Made by a program: the position numbers and the translations under genes. 64,000 nucleotides of DNA from Acidobacteriota bacterium (GTDB lineage Bacteria; Acidobacteriota; Holophagae; Holophagales; Holophagaceae). Every line of letters starts with the position of its first letter. Positions within the stretch are counted from its first letter, which is position 1. The stretch lies in NCBI GenBank assembly GCA_016213735.1, contig JACQZU010000019.1:124001-188000 (forward strand), written 5' to 3'. Shown piece by piece: positions 20,064 to 29,097 of the stretch. Under the pieces are notes generated by a model. It had not been told where the DNA came from, did not search any database, and saw nothing but the letters and a program-made list of their open reading frames with translations.

Positions 20064-20185
20064 GACGGCTCCTGGCCATGGCAGGGAACGCCCCGGGCCG
20101 TCCTGTCCACCCGGGGCGGCGTTCGCCTGCCAAGCCCTTCCATTCTCCCAGGGGGCGGGCAAAGCTGGAAGCCGGAGCCCCGCCC

Positions 20186-20860
20186 ATGCCTGAATCCTCC
20201 ATTCCCGTCCTGGACCGCGGCTTCGTGCGCCTCATCGACCACATGGGCACGGACCTGACCGTGGTCAACGCCGCCCGGGTGAGCTACGGGAAGAAGAAGG
20301 AGGCCTGGGACGAGAAGGACGAGGTGCTGATCCGTTTCCTGGCGGAACACGAGCACACCAGCCCCTTCCGCCACGCCTACCTCCAGTTCCACGCCAAGGC
20401 GCCCATCTTCGTCTTCCGCCAGTGGATGAAGCACCAGGTGGGCTGCAGCTGGAACGAGATCAGCGGGCGCTACGTGGAGTTCCCCGAGGACGAGTTCTAC
20501 GTTCCCACCGCCTTCCGCCAGCAGGCCAAGGTGAACAAGCAGGGCAGCGAGGGTGAGATCCTCCCCGAGCACCGCGAGGCCGCCGGCCGGCTCTACCTGG
20601 AGGGTTGCAAGGCGGCGGTCGCCACCTACAAGGAGCTGCTGGCCAAGGGGGTGTGCCGGGAGCAGGCCCGCTGTGTGCTGCCCCTCGCCCTCTACAGCGA
20701 GGTGTACTGGACCGTGAGCCTCCAGGCGGCGGCGCATTTCATCCGCCTGCGCACGGACGCCCATGCCCAGTGGGAGATCCAGCAGTACGCCCAGGCGGTC
20801 CGCAAACTGGTGGAGGGCGTGTACCCGGCGGGCCTGAAAGCGCTGATCCCGGAGCCCTGA
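20186..20860 (+). CDS. thyX: FAD-dependent thymidylate synthase
   Basis: A 224-residue ThyX protein that makes dTMP from dUMP with FAD. It has [20 protein letters not shown], the [16 protein letters not shown] segment and the dUMP-binding [15 protein letters not shown]. The signature normally written RHRx7S appears as [12 protein letters not shown], with both arginines replaced and one residue inserted. Everything else matches the family and the length is normal. Its stop overlaps the ATG of the aminotransferase gene (TGATG). Confidence 0.93.
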   Translation: MPESSIPVLDRGFVRLIDHMGTDLTVVNAARVSYGKKKEAWDEKDEVLIRFLAEHEHTSPFRHAYLQFHAKAPIFVFRQWMKHQVGCSWNEISGRYVEFPEDEFYVPTAFRQQAKVNKQGSEGEILPEHREAAGRLYLEGCKAAVATYKELLAKGVCREQARCVLPLALYSEVYWTVSLQAAAHFIRLRTDAHAQWEIQQYAQAVRKLVEGVYPAGLKALIPEP

Positions 20861-22074
20861 TGTCCCATCCTCCCCTGGATCCGGCCCTCTTCGACCTCGA
20901 CCCCTCCATCCTGTGGGTCATGCACTGCGCGGAGGGTCCCATCCCCCTGGCGACCGCCCGGGCGCTGGCGGGATTCTTGAAAAAGGAACTCCATCCCTGG
21001 GAGGTGGACTTCGCGGGAGACTTCCTGGGCAGCGCCGCCCGGGCCCGGGAGGAGGCCGCGTCCCTGATCGGCGTTCGCACCGAGGACGTCAGCCTGACCA
21101 TGAACACCACCACGGGCCTGGAAATCGTGGCCCAGGGCTTTCCCTGGCGGGAAGGGGACGAGGTGCTGTTGCCCCTGGGGGAGTTTCCCAGCAACGCGTG
21201 GCCCTGGAAGTCCCTGGAGGCCCGGGGGGTGAGTGTGCGGGAGGTGCCGCTGTGGCGCGGTCACCAGGCGGGGAGGGAGGCCTGGGACTCTCCTCCACCC
21301 ACCGTCGAGTGCGACCCTGAAGGGGCCCTGGCGGCGGCGATCTCGCCCAGGACCCGCCTGGTGGCCGCCTCCTGGGTGCGTTTCCAGGACGGCCTCCGGC
21401 TGGATCTGGCGCGGCTGGGCCAGGCTTGCGCCGCCCGGGGGCTGCCTCTGGTGGTGGACGGCATCCAGGGGGCCGGCACCCATCTTCCCGATCTCCGCTT
21501 CGCCTCGGCCTTCGCCACAGGCGGGCACAAGGGCCTCCTGACCCCCCAGGGCATCGGATTCCTCTGGACCCGGGAGGCCTTCCGCCAGGACCTGGTGCCC
21601 AGCGGAAGCTGGCTCTCGGTGGAGGACGGGAGCAACTTCGGCCGGGCCTCCACGGACTTCTCCAGGGCCTGGCTGAAGGATGGCCGGCGCCTGGAGGGTG
21701 GAGGCTACCCGGCCCTGGCCTGCACGGGCCTTCGCGAGTCCCTCCGGACCCTCAATGGCGCGGGGATCCCAGCCATTTCGGCCCATGTGGCTCGGCTCCA
21801 GGCGAATTTTCTGGAGGGGCTGGGGGGCCTGCCGCGATGGAAGGAGGAGGCCCGCCGCCTCGCGGAGCTTCTCGGAGCGGGGCGCCTGGGCCCCATCCTG
21901 GCCCTGCACCACCGGGGGCGCGGCCCCGAAGGCCTGAACGCCGCCCTCAAGGCCGGCTTCGCCCGGGGCATCCACGCCAGCGTGCGGGAGGGCTACCTGC
22001 GTCTGGCCTTCCACGGCTTCCACGCCGAAGGCGACCTGACCAGGCTTCTCGCCTGGCTTGCAGCCCTTTCCTAA
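20860..22074 (+). CDS. Class V PLP-dependent aminotransferase
   Basis: A 404-residue aminotransferase-fold enzyme, similar to NifS/isopenicillin-N-epimerase-like proteins. It has MNTTTGLEIVAQGF at the cofactor phosphate site, LVVDGIQGAGTHLPDL with the PLP aspartate, and FATGGHKGLLTPQGIGFLW containing the Schiff-base lysine. It lacks an obvious desulfurase cysteine loop, so epimerase or aminotransferase activity is more likely. Translationally coupled to thyX by a one-base overlap. Confidence 0.85.
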   Translation: MSHPPLDPALFDLDPSILWVMHCAEGPIPLATARALAGFLKKELHPWEVDFAGDFLGSAARAREEAASLIGVRTEDVSLTMNTTTGLEIVAQGFPWREGDEVLLPLGEFPSNAWPWKSLEARGVSVREVPLWRGHQAGREAWDSPPPTVECDPEGALAAAISPRTRLVAASWVRFQDGLRLDLARLGQACAARGLPLVVDGIQGAGTHLPDLRFASAFATGGHKGLLTPQGIGFLWTREAFRQDLVPSGSWLSVEDGSNFGRASTDFSRAWLKDGRRLEGGGYPALACTGLRESLRTLNGAGIPAISAHVARLQANFLEGLGGLPRWKEEARRLAELLGAGRLGPILALHHRGRGPEGLNAALKAGFARGIHASVREGYLRLAFHGFHAEGDLTRLLAWLAALS

Positions 22075-22115
22075 ACCACCGGGGCCTGGCCCGTAGCCCA
22101 GGGATCCATGGAGGG

Positions 22116-22865
22116 ATGATGCACGGCAGAGCCCTGCTCCTGATGGCGATGGCTGCCTTCCCGGCCCTGAGGGGGGACGCCCTGGGGGACCTTCGGAAGG
22201 CCCTTCAGGGACTTCGCGGCCTGGAGCCGGTCAAAGGGAATCTGGAATACCAGTTCAAGAGCCGGCAGGGGGACCCCAAGGCCCCCCGGGAAAGCCAGGG
22301 CAAAGCCGCGGCCTGGGTGGAGGAGGACCCCTCGGGTCTCCGCATCCAATGGAGCCGGGCCCTTCTGGACCAGTCCCAGGAGGAAGCCCTGGCCCGGGTG
22401 AAAGATCCCGAGAAGGAGGCCCCGACCCGCCGGGCCATGTCGAACCTGGACCCCGCCGAAGTGACCGAGGTCCTCAACGCCGGGGCCGGCCTTCTGCGGG
22501 CCCTGGAAGGCGCCCAGGTCCTGGAGGAGCGCGCCGAGGCCTACCAGGGACAGGCCGCGCGCTTCCTGAGCGTGAAGCTCCAGCCCCGGCTGTCCAAGAG
22601 GGACCAGAAGTACGTCAAGGAGTCCCAGGCCCAGGGACGCATCTGGGTGGGCTCCGACGGACTGCCCCTGGCGGCCCAGTTCGAGACCAGCATGAAAGGC
22701 CGGGCCTTCCTGGTGGTCAGCTTTGAACAGCGGGAGAAGAGTGAGTCCCGCTTCGCCCGGGTGGGCGGTCGGCTCGTCACGACCTACCACCGGTCGGAGC
22801 GGAGCGGTTCCGGCGGAGGGGAATCCGGGCAGACCACCAGCACCACCACCCTGGTCCTGCGTTAG
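22116..22865 (+). CDS. Secreted hypothetical protein
   Basis: A 249-residue protein with an N-terminal signal peptide (ALLLMAMAAFPALRG). I do not recognise a family. The body is hydrophilic and charged, with a run of predicted strands near LEYQFKSRQGD, SVKLQPRLSKRDQKY and RIWVGSDGLPLAAQFE. This resembles LolA/DUF4292-like periplasmic lipid-binding folds. The C-terminus ends in a Ser/Thr/Gly-rich stretch then TTTLVLR. It could start at either of two adjacent ATGs (22116 or 22119). Confidence 0.7.
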   Translation: MMHGRALLLMAMAAFPALRGDALGDLRKALQGLRGLEPVKGNLEYQFKSRQGDPKAPRESQGKAAAWVEEDPSGLRIQWSRALLDQSQEEALARVKDPEKEAPTRRAMSNLDPAEVTEVLNAGAGLLRALEGAQVLEERAEAYQGQAARFLSVKLQPRLSKRDQKYVKESQAQGRIWVGSDGLPLAAQFETSMKGRAFLVVSFEQREKSESRFARVGGRLVTTYHRSERSGSGGGESGQTTSTTTLVLR

Positions 22866-22877
22866 CCCCGCCTTCCC

Positions 22878-25331
22878 TCAGCGGAAAAGCCAGCTGAGCT
22901 TCACCTGGACGACATCGTCGCTGGGCAGGTGGCGCAGGTCGGTGAAGTCCACGAGGGGGCGGATGCTCGCCCGGGGGCTGAGCAGCGTGTCGCTGCGGGT
23001 GCCGTGGGTGTAGACCAGGAAGAGGGTGGAACCGGGCCTGAACTCCCAGCGGCCGATGAGGTTGAGGTTCCAGGTGCGGTAGCTGAAGGCCGTGTCCGCC
23101 TGGGCGGTGCCCGGCGGCAGACCGGCGGCGAGGGTGCGGTCGCCCGCGTAGTGCTGGAGGTCGCGGAAGGCCCAGCTCGCGATGAGCCACTGGGTGAAGG
23201 CCTGAAGGGTGAATTGGGGCGTGAAGGCGTAGCCGACGCGAATCACCTGGTTGAAGCTGTTCAGGCGTCGGAATCCCACCACGGGCGTTCCAGCGGACTG
23301 GCCAGGAAAAGGCCCCGGGTCGCTCCCGAAGGTGCCCAGGTAGCGGAGCTCCCCCCGGTCCCGCGTCCAGGCGCTGTCCAGCTGGAGGTCCAGGCGTTCC
23401 GTGGGCTTGATGGTCTGCTGCAGGGTAAAGTCCTGGCTCGGCCCCGCGGTGAACCTCTGGGCGTTGTACTGGAAGCGCAGGTACCAGGGTTTGTTGCCTG
23501 CGGTGTCGAAGCCCGCCCAGAGATAGGGGGCCGGGGCCACCTCAAGGTACTTCTTCCGGGAATCGGAGAATGTGCGCAGCTCCCGGTCGTCCTCGGCCCG
23601 GAAGGTGCTCCCCCCGCCCGCCCAGAGCCCCCAGAAATTGGAGAAGCTCGTGCGCACCTGGGCGTTCACCTCGGCGTGCGTCCGGTGTCCGGCCTGGTCC
23701 TCGTCCACCGACCCGTAGAGGCTGAGCTGCCCGTCCCGGAAGGGCCCGAGGGAGCGATCCCGCCATTTCTGGAGAAAGAATTCCGCGTGGCGGTTGTCCG
23801 GACTCTGGAAAAAGCCCAGGTCGTTGGGATCGAAACGGCGTCCGGCGTTGATCAGCCGCGTGTCCAGGCTCCAGTTCCCCGTCCAGGTGTGGACGTTTCG
23901 GATGCGCCCGTACCACCCCTCCGCAGGATCGGTCCGCGGCCCTTGGCGGCTGTGTTCCAGGGCCCACTCCACCCGGTTGCTTCGGTCCGCGGAAGCCACG
24001 GCCCCGTCCAGGGCCGCCACCACCGCCTCCCGTCCGGCGGGTCCCGCTTCCCGGGCGTGGGAGGCGAAGGCCCCCAGGAAACTGCCGTGGAGCCCCAGGA
24101 GTTGCTGGGCCCGGAGCACCGCGTAGCTCGTGTAGGGGGCGACCTCGAGGGTCCCCCGGCGCCCCTGGGCATCCTCGAACTTGGCCCTCCCGGGCTCCAC
24201 CCCCGCCGCCAGGAAGCCCAGGCTGAGCCGGCCGTCGAAACGGGCGGTGTATTTCGCCGCCGCGGCGATGTCCGCGGCCAGGGGGCGTTCCAGGAGGCGG
24301 CTGCCCGGATCGAGGTCGGGGGCCGAAAGGCTCCGGCCGATGCGCCGGCTGTAGAAGAGCTGGGGGCCGAGGGTCTGGAACAGGTCCGCCCCCTCCAGGA
24401 AGAAGGGGCGCTTCTCGGGGAAGAAGGTCTCGAGGGTGCTGAGGTTGAGGACGGCCTGGTCCACCTCCACCTGGCCGAAATCCGGGCGGATGCTCAGGTC
24501 CACCTGGGAATGGGTGTTGAGCGCCAGGCGGGCGTCCAGACCTGCCGCCCGGGTCCAGGCCCGGTCTTCGAAGGCCTCCCGGGTCTCGAATTTCCGGCGG
24601 GCGCTCAGGAAGGGGATCCACTCCCGGCGCGGGGCCGGCACCAGCCCCTCCAGCCCCACCAGTTCGGGGAAGCGGCTGACCCAGGCGTTCTCGGTGCGTG
24701 GCGGGACGAACCAGAAGGATTGCTCCCGGATGGGTCCCTGGGCCCCCCGCTGGAAATTGATGCCCCAGACGAGGGGACCCCCGCCGGAGGGGATGCGGAG
24801 CAGGGAAAGCGGGATCCGGATCTCGGCGGTCCAGCCTCCCCCGTCCAGGCGCACGGCGCTCTCCCAGACCCCGTCCCAGCTGGCGTCCGGGACATTCCCG
24901 TCGTTGGTCAGCACCCCGTCCCGCTGGACCCCTCCGGCATTCACGAAGAAGGCCACCGCCGAGCGCCGGTCGTGAAGCGTGTCGAGGAACACGCCGAACC
25001 AGTCGCCCTGACTGTCCTGGTCCCGGCGGTGGACCCGGCGGACGATGTCCCGCGCCCCTCCCGGCTGGTGCATCCGGGCTCCGATGTAGAGGGCCGCGTC
25101 GTCGTAGAGCACCCGCACTTCGGTGCGGAGCCGGGAGGGCTCCCCGAAGTCCGGCCACTGCCGTGTGAAACCCGTCGCGGCGGGGGCCTGCGCCCACGCG
25201 GCCTCGTCCAGGAGGCCATCCACCTTCACGGGGGCCTGAACCCGGACGGCCCGCAAGGGACCGGGAGGGCCCTGGACGGCAGAAAGAGGGGCCGCGAGCA
25301 GGGCGGCGAGCAGGAGCCAGGTTCGCGGCAC
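22878..25331 (-). CDS. DUF5916-family outer-membrane protein with N-terminal CBM9-like domain
   Basis: An 817-residue secreted protein with a signal peptide (LLLAALLAAPLSAVQG). Residues ~30-220 match the CBM9-like domain of this family: VDGLLDEAAWAQAP, VRVLYDDAALYIGARM, DWFGVFLDT and AEIRIPLSLLRI. A C-terminal barrel of many strands (DUF5916) begins near SVDLSIRPDFGQVE-type segments with FFPEKRPFFLEGADLF and ends in a terminal aromatic residue (KLSWLFR). The family is common in Bacteroidota and Acidobacteriota but its function is unknown. It is divergent from the DUF192 gene with only 70 bases between start codons. Confidence 0.88.
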   Translation of the reverse strand: MPRTWLLLAALLAAPLSAVQGPPGPLRAVRVQAPVKVDGLLDEAAWAQAPAATGFTRQWPDFGEPSRLRTEVRVLYDDAALYIGARMHQPGGARDIVRRVHRRDQDSQGDWFGVFLDTLHDRRSAVAFFVNAGGVQRDGVLTNDGNVPDASWDGVWESAVRLDGGGWTAEIRIPLSLLRIPSGGGPLVWGINFQRGAQGPIREQSFWFVPPRTENAWVSRFPELVGLEGLVPAPRREWIPFLSARRKFETREAFEDRAWTRAAGLDARLALNTHSQVDLSIRPDFGQVEVDQAVLNLSTLETFFPEKRPFFLEGADLFQTLGPQLFYSRRIGRSLSAPDLDPGSRLLERPLAADIAAAAKYTARFDGRLSLGFLAAGVEPGRAKFEDAQGRRGTLEVAPYTSYAVLRAQQLLGLHGSFLGAFASHAREAGPAGREAVVAALDGAVASADRSNRVEWALEHSRQGPRTDPAEGWYGRIRNVHTWTGNWSLDTRLINAGRRFDPNDLGFFQSPDNRHAEFFLQKWRDRSLGPFRDGQLSLYGSVDEDQAGHRTHAEVNAQVRTSFSNFWGLWAGGGSTFRAEDDRELRTFSDSRKKYLEVAPAPYLWAGFDTAGNKPWYLRFQYNAQRFTAGPSQDFTLQQTIKPTERLDLQLDSAWTRDRGELRYLGTFGSDPGPFPGQSAGTPVVGFRRLNSFNQVIRVGYAFTPQFTLQAFTQWLIASWAFRDLQHYAGDRTLAAGLPPGTAQADTAFSYRTWNLNLIGRWEFRPGSTLFLVYTHGTRSDTLLSPRASIRPLVDFTDLRHLPSDDVVQVKLSWLFR

Positions 25332-25401
25332 TCAGCCACTGTATCTGAATGCGATGCTTTCGGCCCGCCCCCCCGGGCTATCCTGGTCAGGGATCCTGCA
25401 G

Positions 25402-25911
25402 ATGCGTCCAGCCCTCATCGCCACCCTCCTCGTCGCCGCTTCCGCCGCCTTCGCCGGCGGGGGCGGGACGGTCCTGGCCAAGGGCCAGACCTTCCTGGCC
25501 GAGGTGGCCTCCACGGACCTGGAGCGGGCCCGGGGCCTGATGTACCGCCAGAACCTGCCCAAGGACCGCTGCATGATCTTCCTCTTCGAGGAGGACGGCC
25601 ACCGCCCCTTCTGGATGAAGAACTGCCTGATCTACCTGGACATGGTCTGGATCACGGCGGAGGGCCGGATCGTGGAGATGGCGGAGCGGGTGCCCCCGCC
25701 GGCCCTCATGTGGCGCGGAGCGGATTCGGACCTGCCCATGTACGGGGGGAAGGTGCTCGCCCGGCACGTGGTGGAATTCCAGGCCGGGACCGTCCGGCGC
25801 CTGGGCCTGAAGAACGGGGACCGCCTGGGCTGGGACCTCACCCTGGACGACGGCACCCCCGTGAAGGGGGGCGCCCCCTTCCCCAAGGGCGGGGGCCGGC
25901 GGAAGAAGTAG
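25402..25911 (+). CDS. DUF192-family secreted protein
   Basis: A 169-residue protein with a signal peptide (ALIATLLVAASAAFAGG). The mature part carries the DUF192 hallmarks: ERARGLMYRQNLPKDRCMIF, PFWMKNCLIYLDMVWI and HVVEFQAGTVRRLGLKNGD. The function of the family is unknown; it is usually exported or anchored. The start at 25402 was preferred over an upstream in-frame ATG because the signal peptide begins there. Confidence 0.88.
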   Translation: MRPALIATLLVAASAAFAGGGGTVLAKGQTFLAEVASTDLERARGLMYRQNLPKDRCMIFLFEEDGHRPFWMKNCLIYLDMVWITAEGRIVEMAERVPPPALMWRGADSDLPMYGGKVLARHVVEFQAGTVRRLGLKNGDRLGWDLTLDDGTPVKGGAPFPKGGGRRKK

Positions 25912-25914
25912 GCC

Positions 25915-26700
25915 TCAGTCCTCCTCGGCCACGGCGCTGGCCTTGGCCTTGAATTTCGCGGCGGGCCGGGTGATGGTGCGGAGCTGCTCAGGCGGTGAGG
26001 GCAGGGAGGGCAGGTCCAGCTCGCCGAAGCGCTCCCCCAGAAGCTTCCAGGCCCGGGCCTGGCGGGGCAGGCGCTCGGGCTGCATGACCTCCCAGCCCTG
26101 GGCGTAGGACACGAAGGGGGGCATCACCAGGGCGAAGCCCGTGTAGAGGAAGGCCGGGTGGCGCAGCCACTCCTCCTGGCCCGCGGGCCCCGGGGTGGGC
26201 AGGGCGAAGAGGGGGTGGAGGCCTCCGTTGATCCACAGGCCGTTGGGCGGGTCGTGGCGGGGGTACACGAAGATGCGCCGGCGGTGCATGAGGGTGAAAG
26301 TGCCGACCCGGTACTGCTCCACGGGCTGCAGGCCCGCGGCCTCCATCACGGGGCCGCCGCTGCGCTCGGGGTGGCCCACCACCTGCACGAGTTCCCGGCG
26401 CCCCCCGGCGAGCTTCTTCAGGATGGCGCGCAGTTCCTCGGCTTCGTCCCGGTCCAGGCTCCCCTGGGAGGGCTTCATGTCCCCCAGGATGGCGATGCGT
26501 TCCGGATCCAGGTCCGACAGGAGGCCCAGGAGGCGCTCCCAGATGTCGTGCTGCTGCCCCGAGGGAATGGTGTCGAAGCGCTTGCGCCGGGCCGCCCCCA
26601 GGCCGAAGAAGAGGTCCGCCAGGACCAGGGTGCGGTGGCGCGGGAGCCAGACCGCGCGGCGGGAGTCGAGGACGAGGTCATCGGAGAGGGGGATCTGCAT
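25915..26700 (-). CDS. Metallophosphoesterase-like protein, PdeM/YbbC type, with altered metal motifs
   Basis: A 261-residue protein that follows the layout of ligase-associated (PdeM-like) phosphoesterases: TLVLADLFFGLGAARRKRF, then a DIWERLLGLL helix, AILGDMKPSQG, VVGHPERSGG, FTLMHRR and GGLHPLF. The expected DxH is DLF, the GNHD is GHPE and GD is followed by MKPS, so several metal ligands are missing. It may be a non-catalytic homologue. Convergent with the DUF192 gene. Confidence 0.6.
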   Translation of the reverse strand: MQIPLSDDLVLDSRRAVWLPRHRTLVLADLFFGLGAARRKRFDTIPSGQQHDIWERLLGLLSDLDPERIAILGDMKPSQGSLDRDEAEELRAILKKLAGGRRELVQVVGHPERSGGPVMEAAGLQPVEQYRVGTFTLMHRRRIFVYPRHDPPNGLWINGGLHPLFALPTPGPAGQEEWLRHPAFLYTGFALVMPPFVSYAQGWEVMQPERLPRQARAWKLLGERFGELDLPSLPSPPEQLRTITRPAAKFKAKASAVAEED

Positions 26701-26778
26701 GGCATCCCCATTGGAACACGGCTCCTCCCACCCCAGGTCTGGCGGGGCAGGCGCCTCCCTCCCTCATAATGAAGCCCC

Positions 26779-27555
26779 ATGGTGGACGGGGCGCATCAGT
26801 TCCTGGCGGGCCTGGGCTCCGGCCTGGCCGGGGGCCTCCTGTCGGGGGCCTTCGGCATCGGCGGGGGCATCGTCCTGGTGCCGCTGCTGGCCCTGGCCCT
26901 CCACCTGGACCAGCACCGGGCCCAGGGGGTGACCCTGGCGGCCATGCTGCTGCCCAACAGCCTGCCGGCCGTGCTGCACTTCCGGCGGCAGGGGGTGGCC
27001 ATCCACTGGGGCCTGGTCGCCTGGATGACGGGGGGCTTCCTGCCCGGGCTGGTGGCGGGCTCCTTCGCGGCCAACGCGGTGCCCGGCCGGCCCCTGCGCC
27101 TGGGCTTCGCCTGCTTCCTCGTGCTCCTGGCGGCGGGGGTGTGGCGGAGCGCCTCCCGAGCCCCCTCCGCGCCGGGGGATTCCCAGGCCGGGCGCTTCCC
27201 GCCCCTGCCCGCGGCGGCCATCGGCTTGGCCGGCGGGGCCTGCGCGGGCCTCCTGGGCATCGGGGGCGGCGTGGTGGTGATTCCCCTGCTGCTCTGGGCC
27301 TTCCCCCTCTCCCAGCGGGAGGCCCAGCTCCAGAGCCTGGTCCTGCTGCTGCCCCCCCTGGGCCTGCCGGGGGTCCTGGTGTACGCGGCGTCCTCGGAGC
27401 TGCCCTGGCTGCTCCTGGGCGGAGTGGCCCTGGGCTTCGCGGCGGGCGCCGCCCTGGGGGCCCGGGCCACTTCCCGGATGCGCGGTCCCTGGCTCTCCCG
27501 GGGCTTCGCCCTCCTGCTGGTGGCCATGGCCGCCCTGCTCCTGCAGAAGACCTGA
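26779..27555 (+). CDS. TauE/SafE-family anion permease
   Basis: A 258-residue integral membrane protein with about eight hydrophobic segments. The twin family motifs are GAFGIGGGIVLVPLLAL near residue 25 and LLGIGGGVVVIPLLLW near residue 165, marking the internal repeat. The family exports sulfite, sulfoacetate or other organic anions; the substrate here is unknown. It ends about 140 bases before the convergent DUF1501 stop. Confidence 0.9.
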   Translation: MVDGAHQFLAGLGSGLAGGLLSGAFGIGGGIVLVPLLALALHLDQHRAQGVTLAAMLLPNSLPAVLHFRRQGVAIHWGLVAWMTGGFLPGLVAGSFAANAVPGRPLRLGFACFLVLLAAGVWRSASRAPSAPGDSQAGRFPPLPAAAIGLAGGACAGLLGIGGGVVVIPLLLWAFPLSQREAQLQSLVLLLPPLGLPGVLVYAASSELPWLLLGGVALGFAAGAALGARATSRMRGPWLSRGFALLLVAMAALLLQKT

Positions 27556-27590
27556 CCGGAAAGGCCCCCCGGGCCCAACTTTTCTCTCTT

Positions 27591-27613
27591 TGCGCCTTCG
27601 CGCCTTTGCGTTC
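27591..27613. repeat. Dispersed GCGCC-TTTGCG repeat, single copy between convergent genes
   Basis: A 23-base sequence beginning TGCGCCTTCG and ending CCTTTGCGTTC lies between the TauE/SafE and DUF1501 stops. It matches, with one difference, each arm of the inverted pair at 32895-32982. The flanking CGCGCCTTGG at about 27651 looks like a weaker echo. Confidence 0.55.
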
Positions 27614-27693
27614 CGCCCTTTTCCGGTCCGCGTACCCGCGTCCGGCCATCCGCGCCTTGGCCTTGTCCCCCCCCGCGCCTTCGCCCGAGGGGC

Positions 27694-29040
27694 TCAGCCC
27701 AGGAAGCCCAGGGGCGTGTAGGTGGCCCCCAGGACCGCCTTGCTGTCTCCCCCGAGGAACTTGTCGAGGAGGGTGGCGTAGAGCCCCCGGAAATCCGAGG
27801 TGGAGACCATGTTCCCGTTGGCGTCGGGCTTGGTGAGGTCGGGGTAGCCCCCCCCGTAGAAGCCGCCCCTGACCATGTTCCCGGCGCAGAAGCAGAGCAC
27901 GCTGGTGCCGTGGTCCGTGCCGCCGTTGTTCTCCTTGATGCGGCGGCCGAACTCGCTCCAGGCCATCATCAGCACCCGGTCCTGGGCCTTGACGGTCTTG
28001 CCGTCCACGGTGGTGTCGATGGTGGCGAGGTCGTCGTGGAAGGCCTTGATGGAGCCCCCCAGGGCGCCCATGAGGCGCGGGTAGTCGGTGGCCTCGTTGC
28101 TGTGGGTGTCGAAGCCCCCCAGGCGGACGGTGTAGACCTGGCAGGGAATGCCGGAGGCGATCATCTGGGCCACCAGCTTGAGCTGGCTGCTCAGCTGGCT
28201 GCTCAGGCGGGTGAGGTTGCGGGGATTGGTGAAGGACGCGTCGCCGGGGTAGGCGACGGAGGGGGTCCGGGCCTTGATGAGGGTGGAGAAGGTGGCCTGG
28301 GCGTCGTACCAGAGTTTGCCCTCGCTGGCGGCCAGGCCCGCCGCGGGGTCTCCCGCGGCCCCGTTGAGGCTGGCCAGGAAGCCCGTCTTGAGAAAGTTGG
28401 CGTCCGGGGGGGTGGCGGTGGATCGGAGGTAGGCGGGATAGACGAAGTCGCTGGTGTTCACCACGCTGACGAAATCCCTCTTCTTTCCGTGGACCATGAG
28501 CATGATGTCCGAGGTCACCGCGATGCCCCGGAGAATGTCGGAGGGGGCGAAGACCGCGTCGCCCCATCGTCCCAGCCAGCCGCTGCCGTCGGGCACCGCC
28601 GCGCCCTGGCCCCAGAGGTCCGTGGAGGTGAAGTGGCTCAGGTTGGGGTTGGGCATGCCGATCCCCGGGATCCAGGCGACCTTCCCCGCCGCGTGGAGGA
28701 CGTCCATGCCGAGCATGTCCTTGTTGAGGCCCACGTCCCCGGTCCCGGCCATGTTCAAGGGCGTCAGCTCGGACTCCGGGATCCCGATGGCGGGCCGGTT
28801 GCTGCGGTAGGCCCCGGCGTTGGCGCCCGTGAGCGGCGGGAGGGTGTTGAGCCAGTCGTTGCCGCCCTGGACCTGGATCACCACGAGGATGGGCCCGGAC
28901 ACCGCGGGTGGCGGGGGCGGGGGTGGGTTGCCGCCCCCGCCCGGGCTCGTGGAGCCTCCGCCGCCGCCACAGGCGGTGAGACCGCCGAGGGCCGCCGCCC
29001 CGGCGCCGAGGGTGCGAATGAATGAACGTCTCGAGGTCAT
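27694..29040 (-). CDS. DUF1501 domain protein, probable Tat-exported lipoprotein
   Basis: A 448-residue protein. The N-terminus has a twin-arginine motif (SRRSFIRTLG), a hydrophobic stretch and a lipobox cysteine (GLTACGGGGG), so it is probably exported folded and lipidated. The body is typical DUF1501: VIQVQGGNDWLNTLPPL, AWIPGIGMPNPNLSHF, MMAWSEFGRRIKENNG, GTDHGTSVLCFCAG and FLGGD near the end. DUF1501 belongs to the alkaline-phosphatase-like fold and is almost always coupled to DUF1800, as here; function unknown. Confidence 0.92.
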   Translation of the reverse strand: MTSRRSFIRTLGAGAAALGGLTACGGGGGSTSPGGGGNPPPPPPPAVSGPILVVIQVQGGNDWLNTLPPLTGANAGAYRSNRPAIGIPESELTPLNMAGTGDVGLNKDMLGMDVLHAAGKVAWIPGIGMPNPNLSHFTSTDLWGQGAAVPDGSGWLGRWGDAVFAPSDILRGIAVTSDIMLMVHGKKRDFVSVVNTSDFVYPAYLRSTATPPDANFLKTGFLASLNGAAGDPAAGLAASEGKLWYDAQATFSTLIKARTPSVAYPGDASFTNPRNLTRLSSQLSSQLKLVAQMIASGIPCQVYTVRLGGFDTHSNEATDYPRLMGALGGSIKAFHDDLATIDTTVDGKTVKAQDRVLMMAWSEFGRRIKENNGGTDHGTSVLCFCAGNMVRGGFYGGGYPDLTKPDANGNMVSTSDFRGLYATLLDKFLGGDSKAVLGATYTPLGFLG

Positions 29041-29097
29041 GGCGGCTCCCGGTGGAGGCAGGAACGACAGATGGAAGGCGGTGCCCCCCTGAAAATG

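Noticed and set aside
22929-25952. A 1007-codon plus-strand open frame opposite the DUF5916 gene
   Set aside because: The minus-strand product has a signal peptide, CBM9-like domain and barrel. The plus-strand product is low-complexity Gly/Pro/Val and overlaps the DUF192 gene in another frame.
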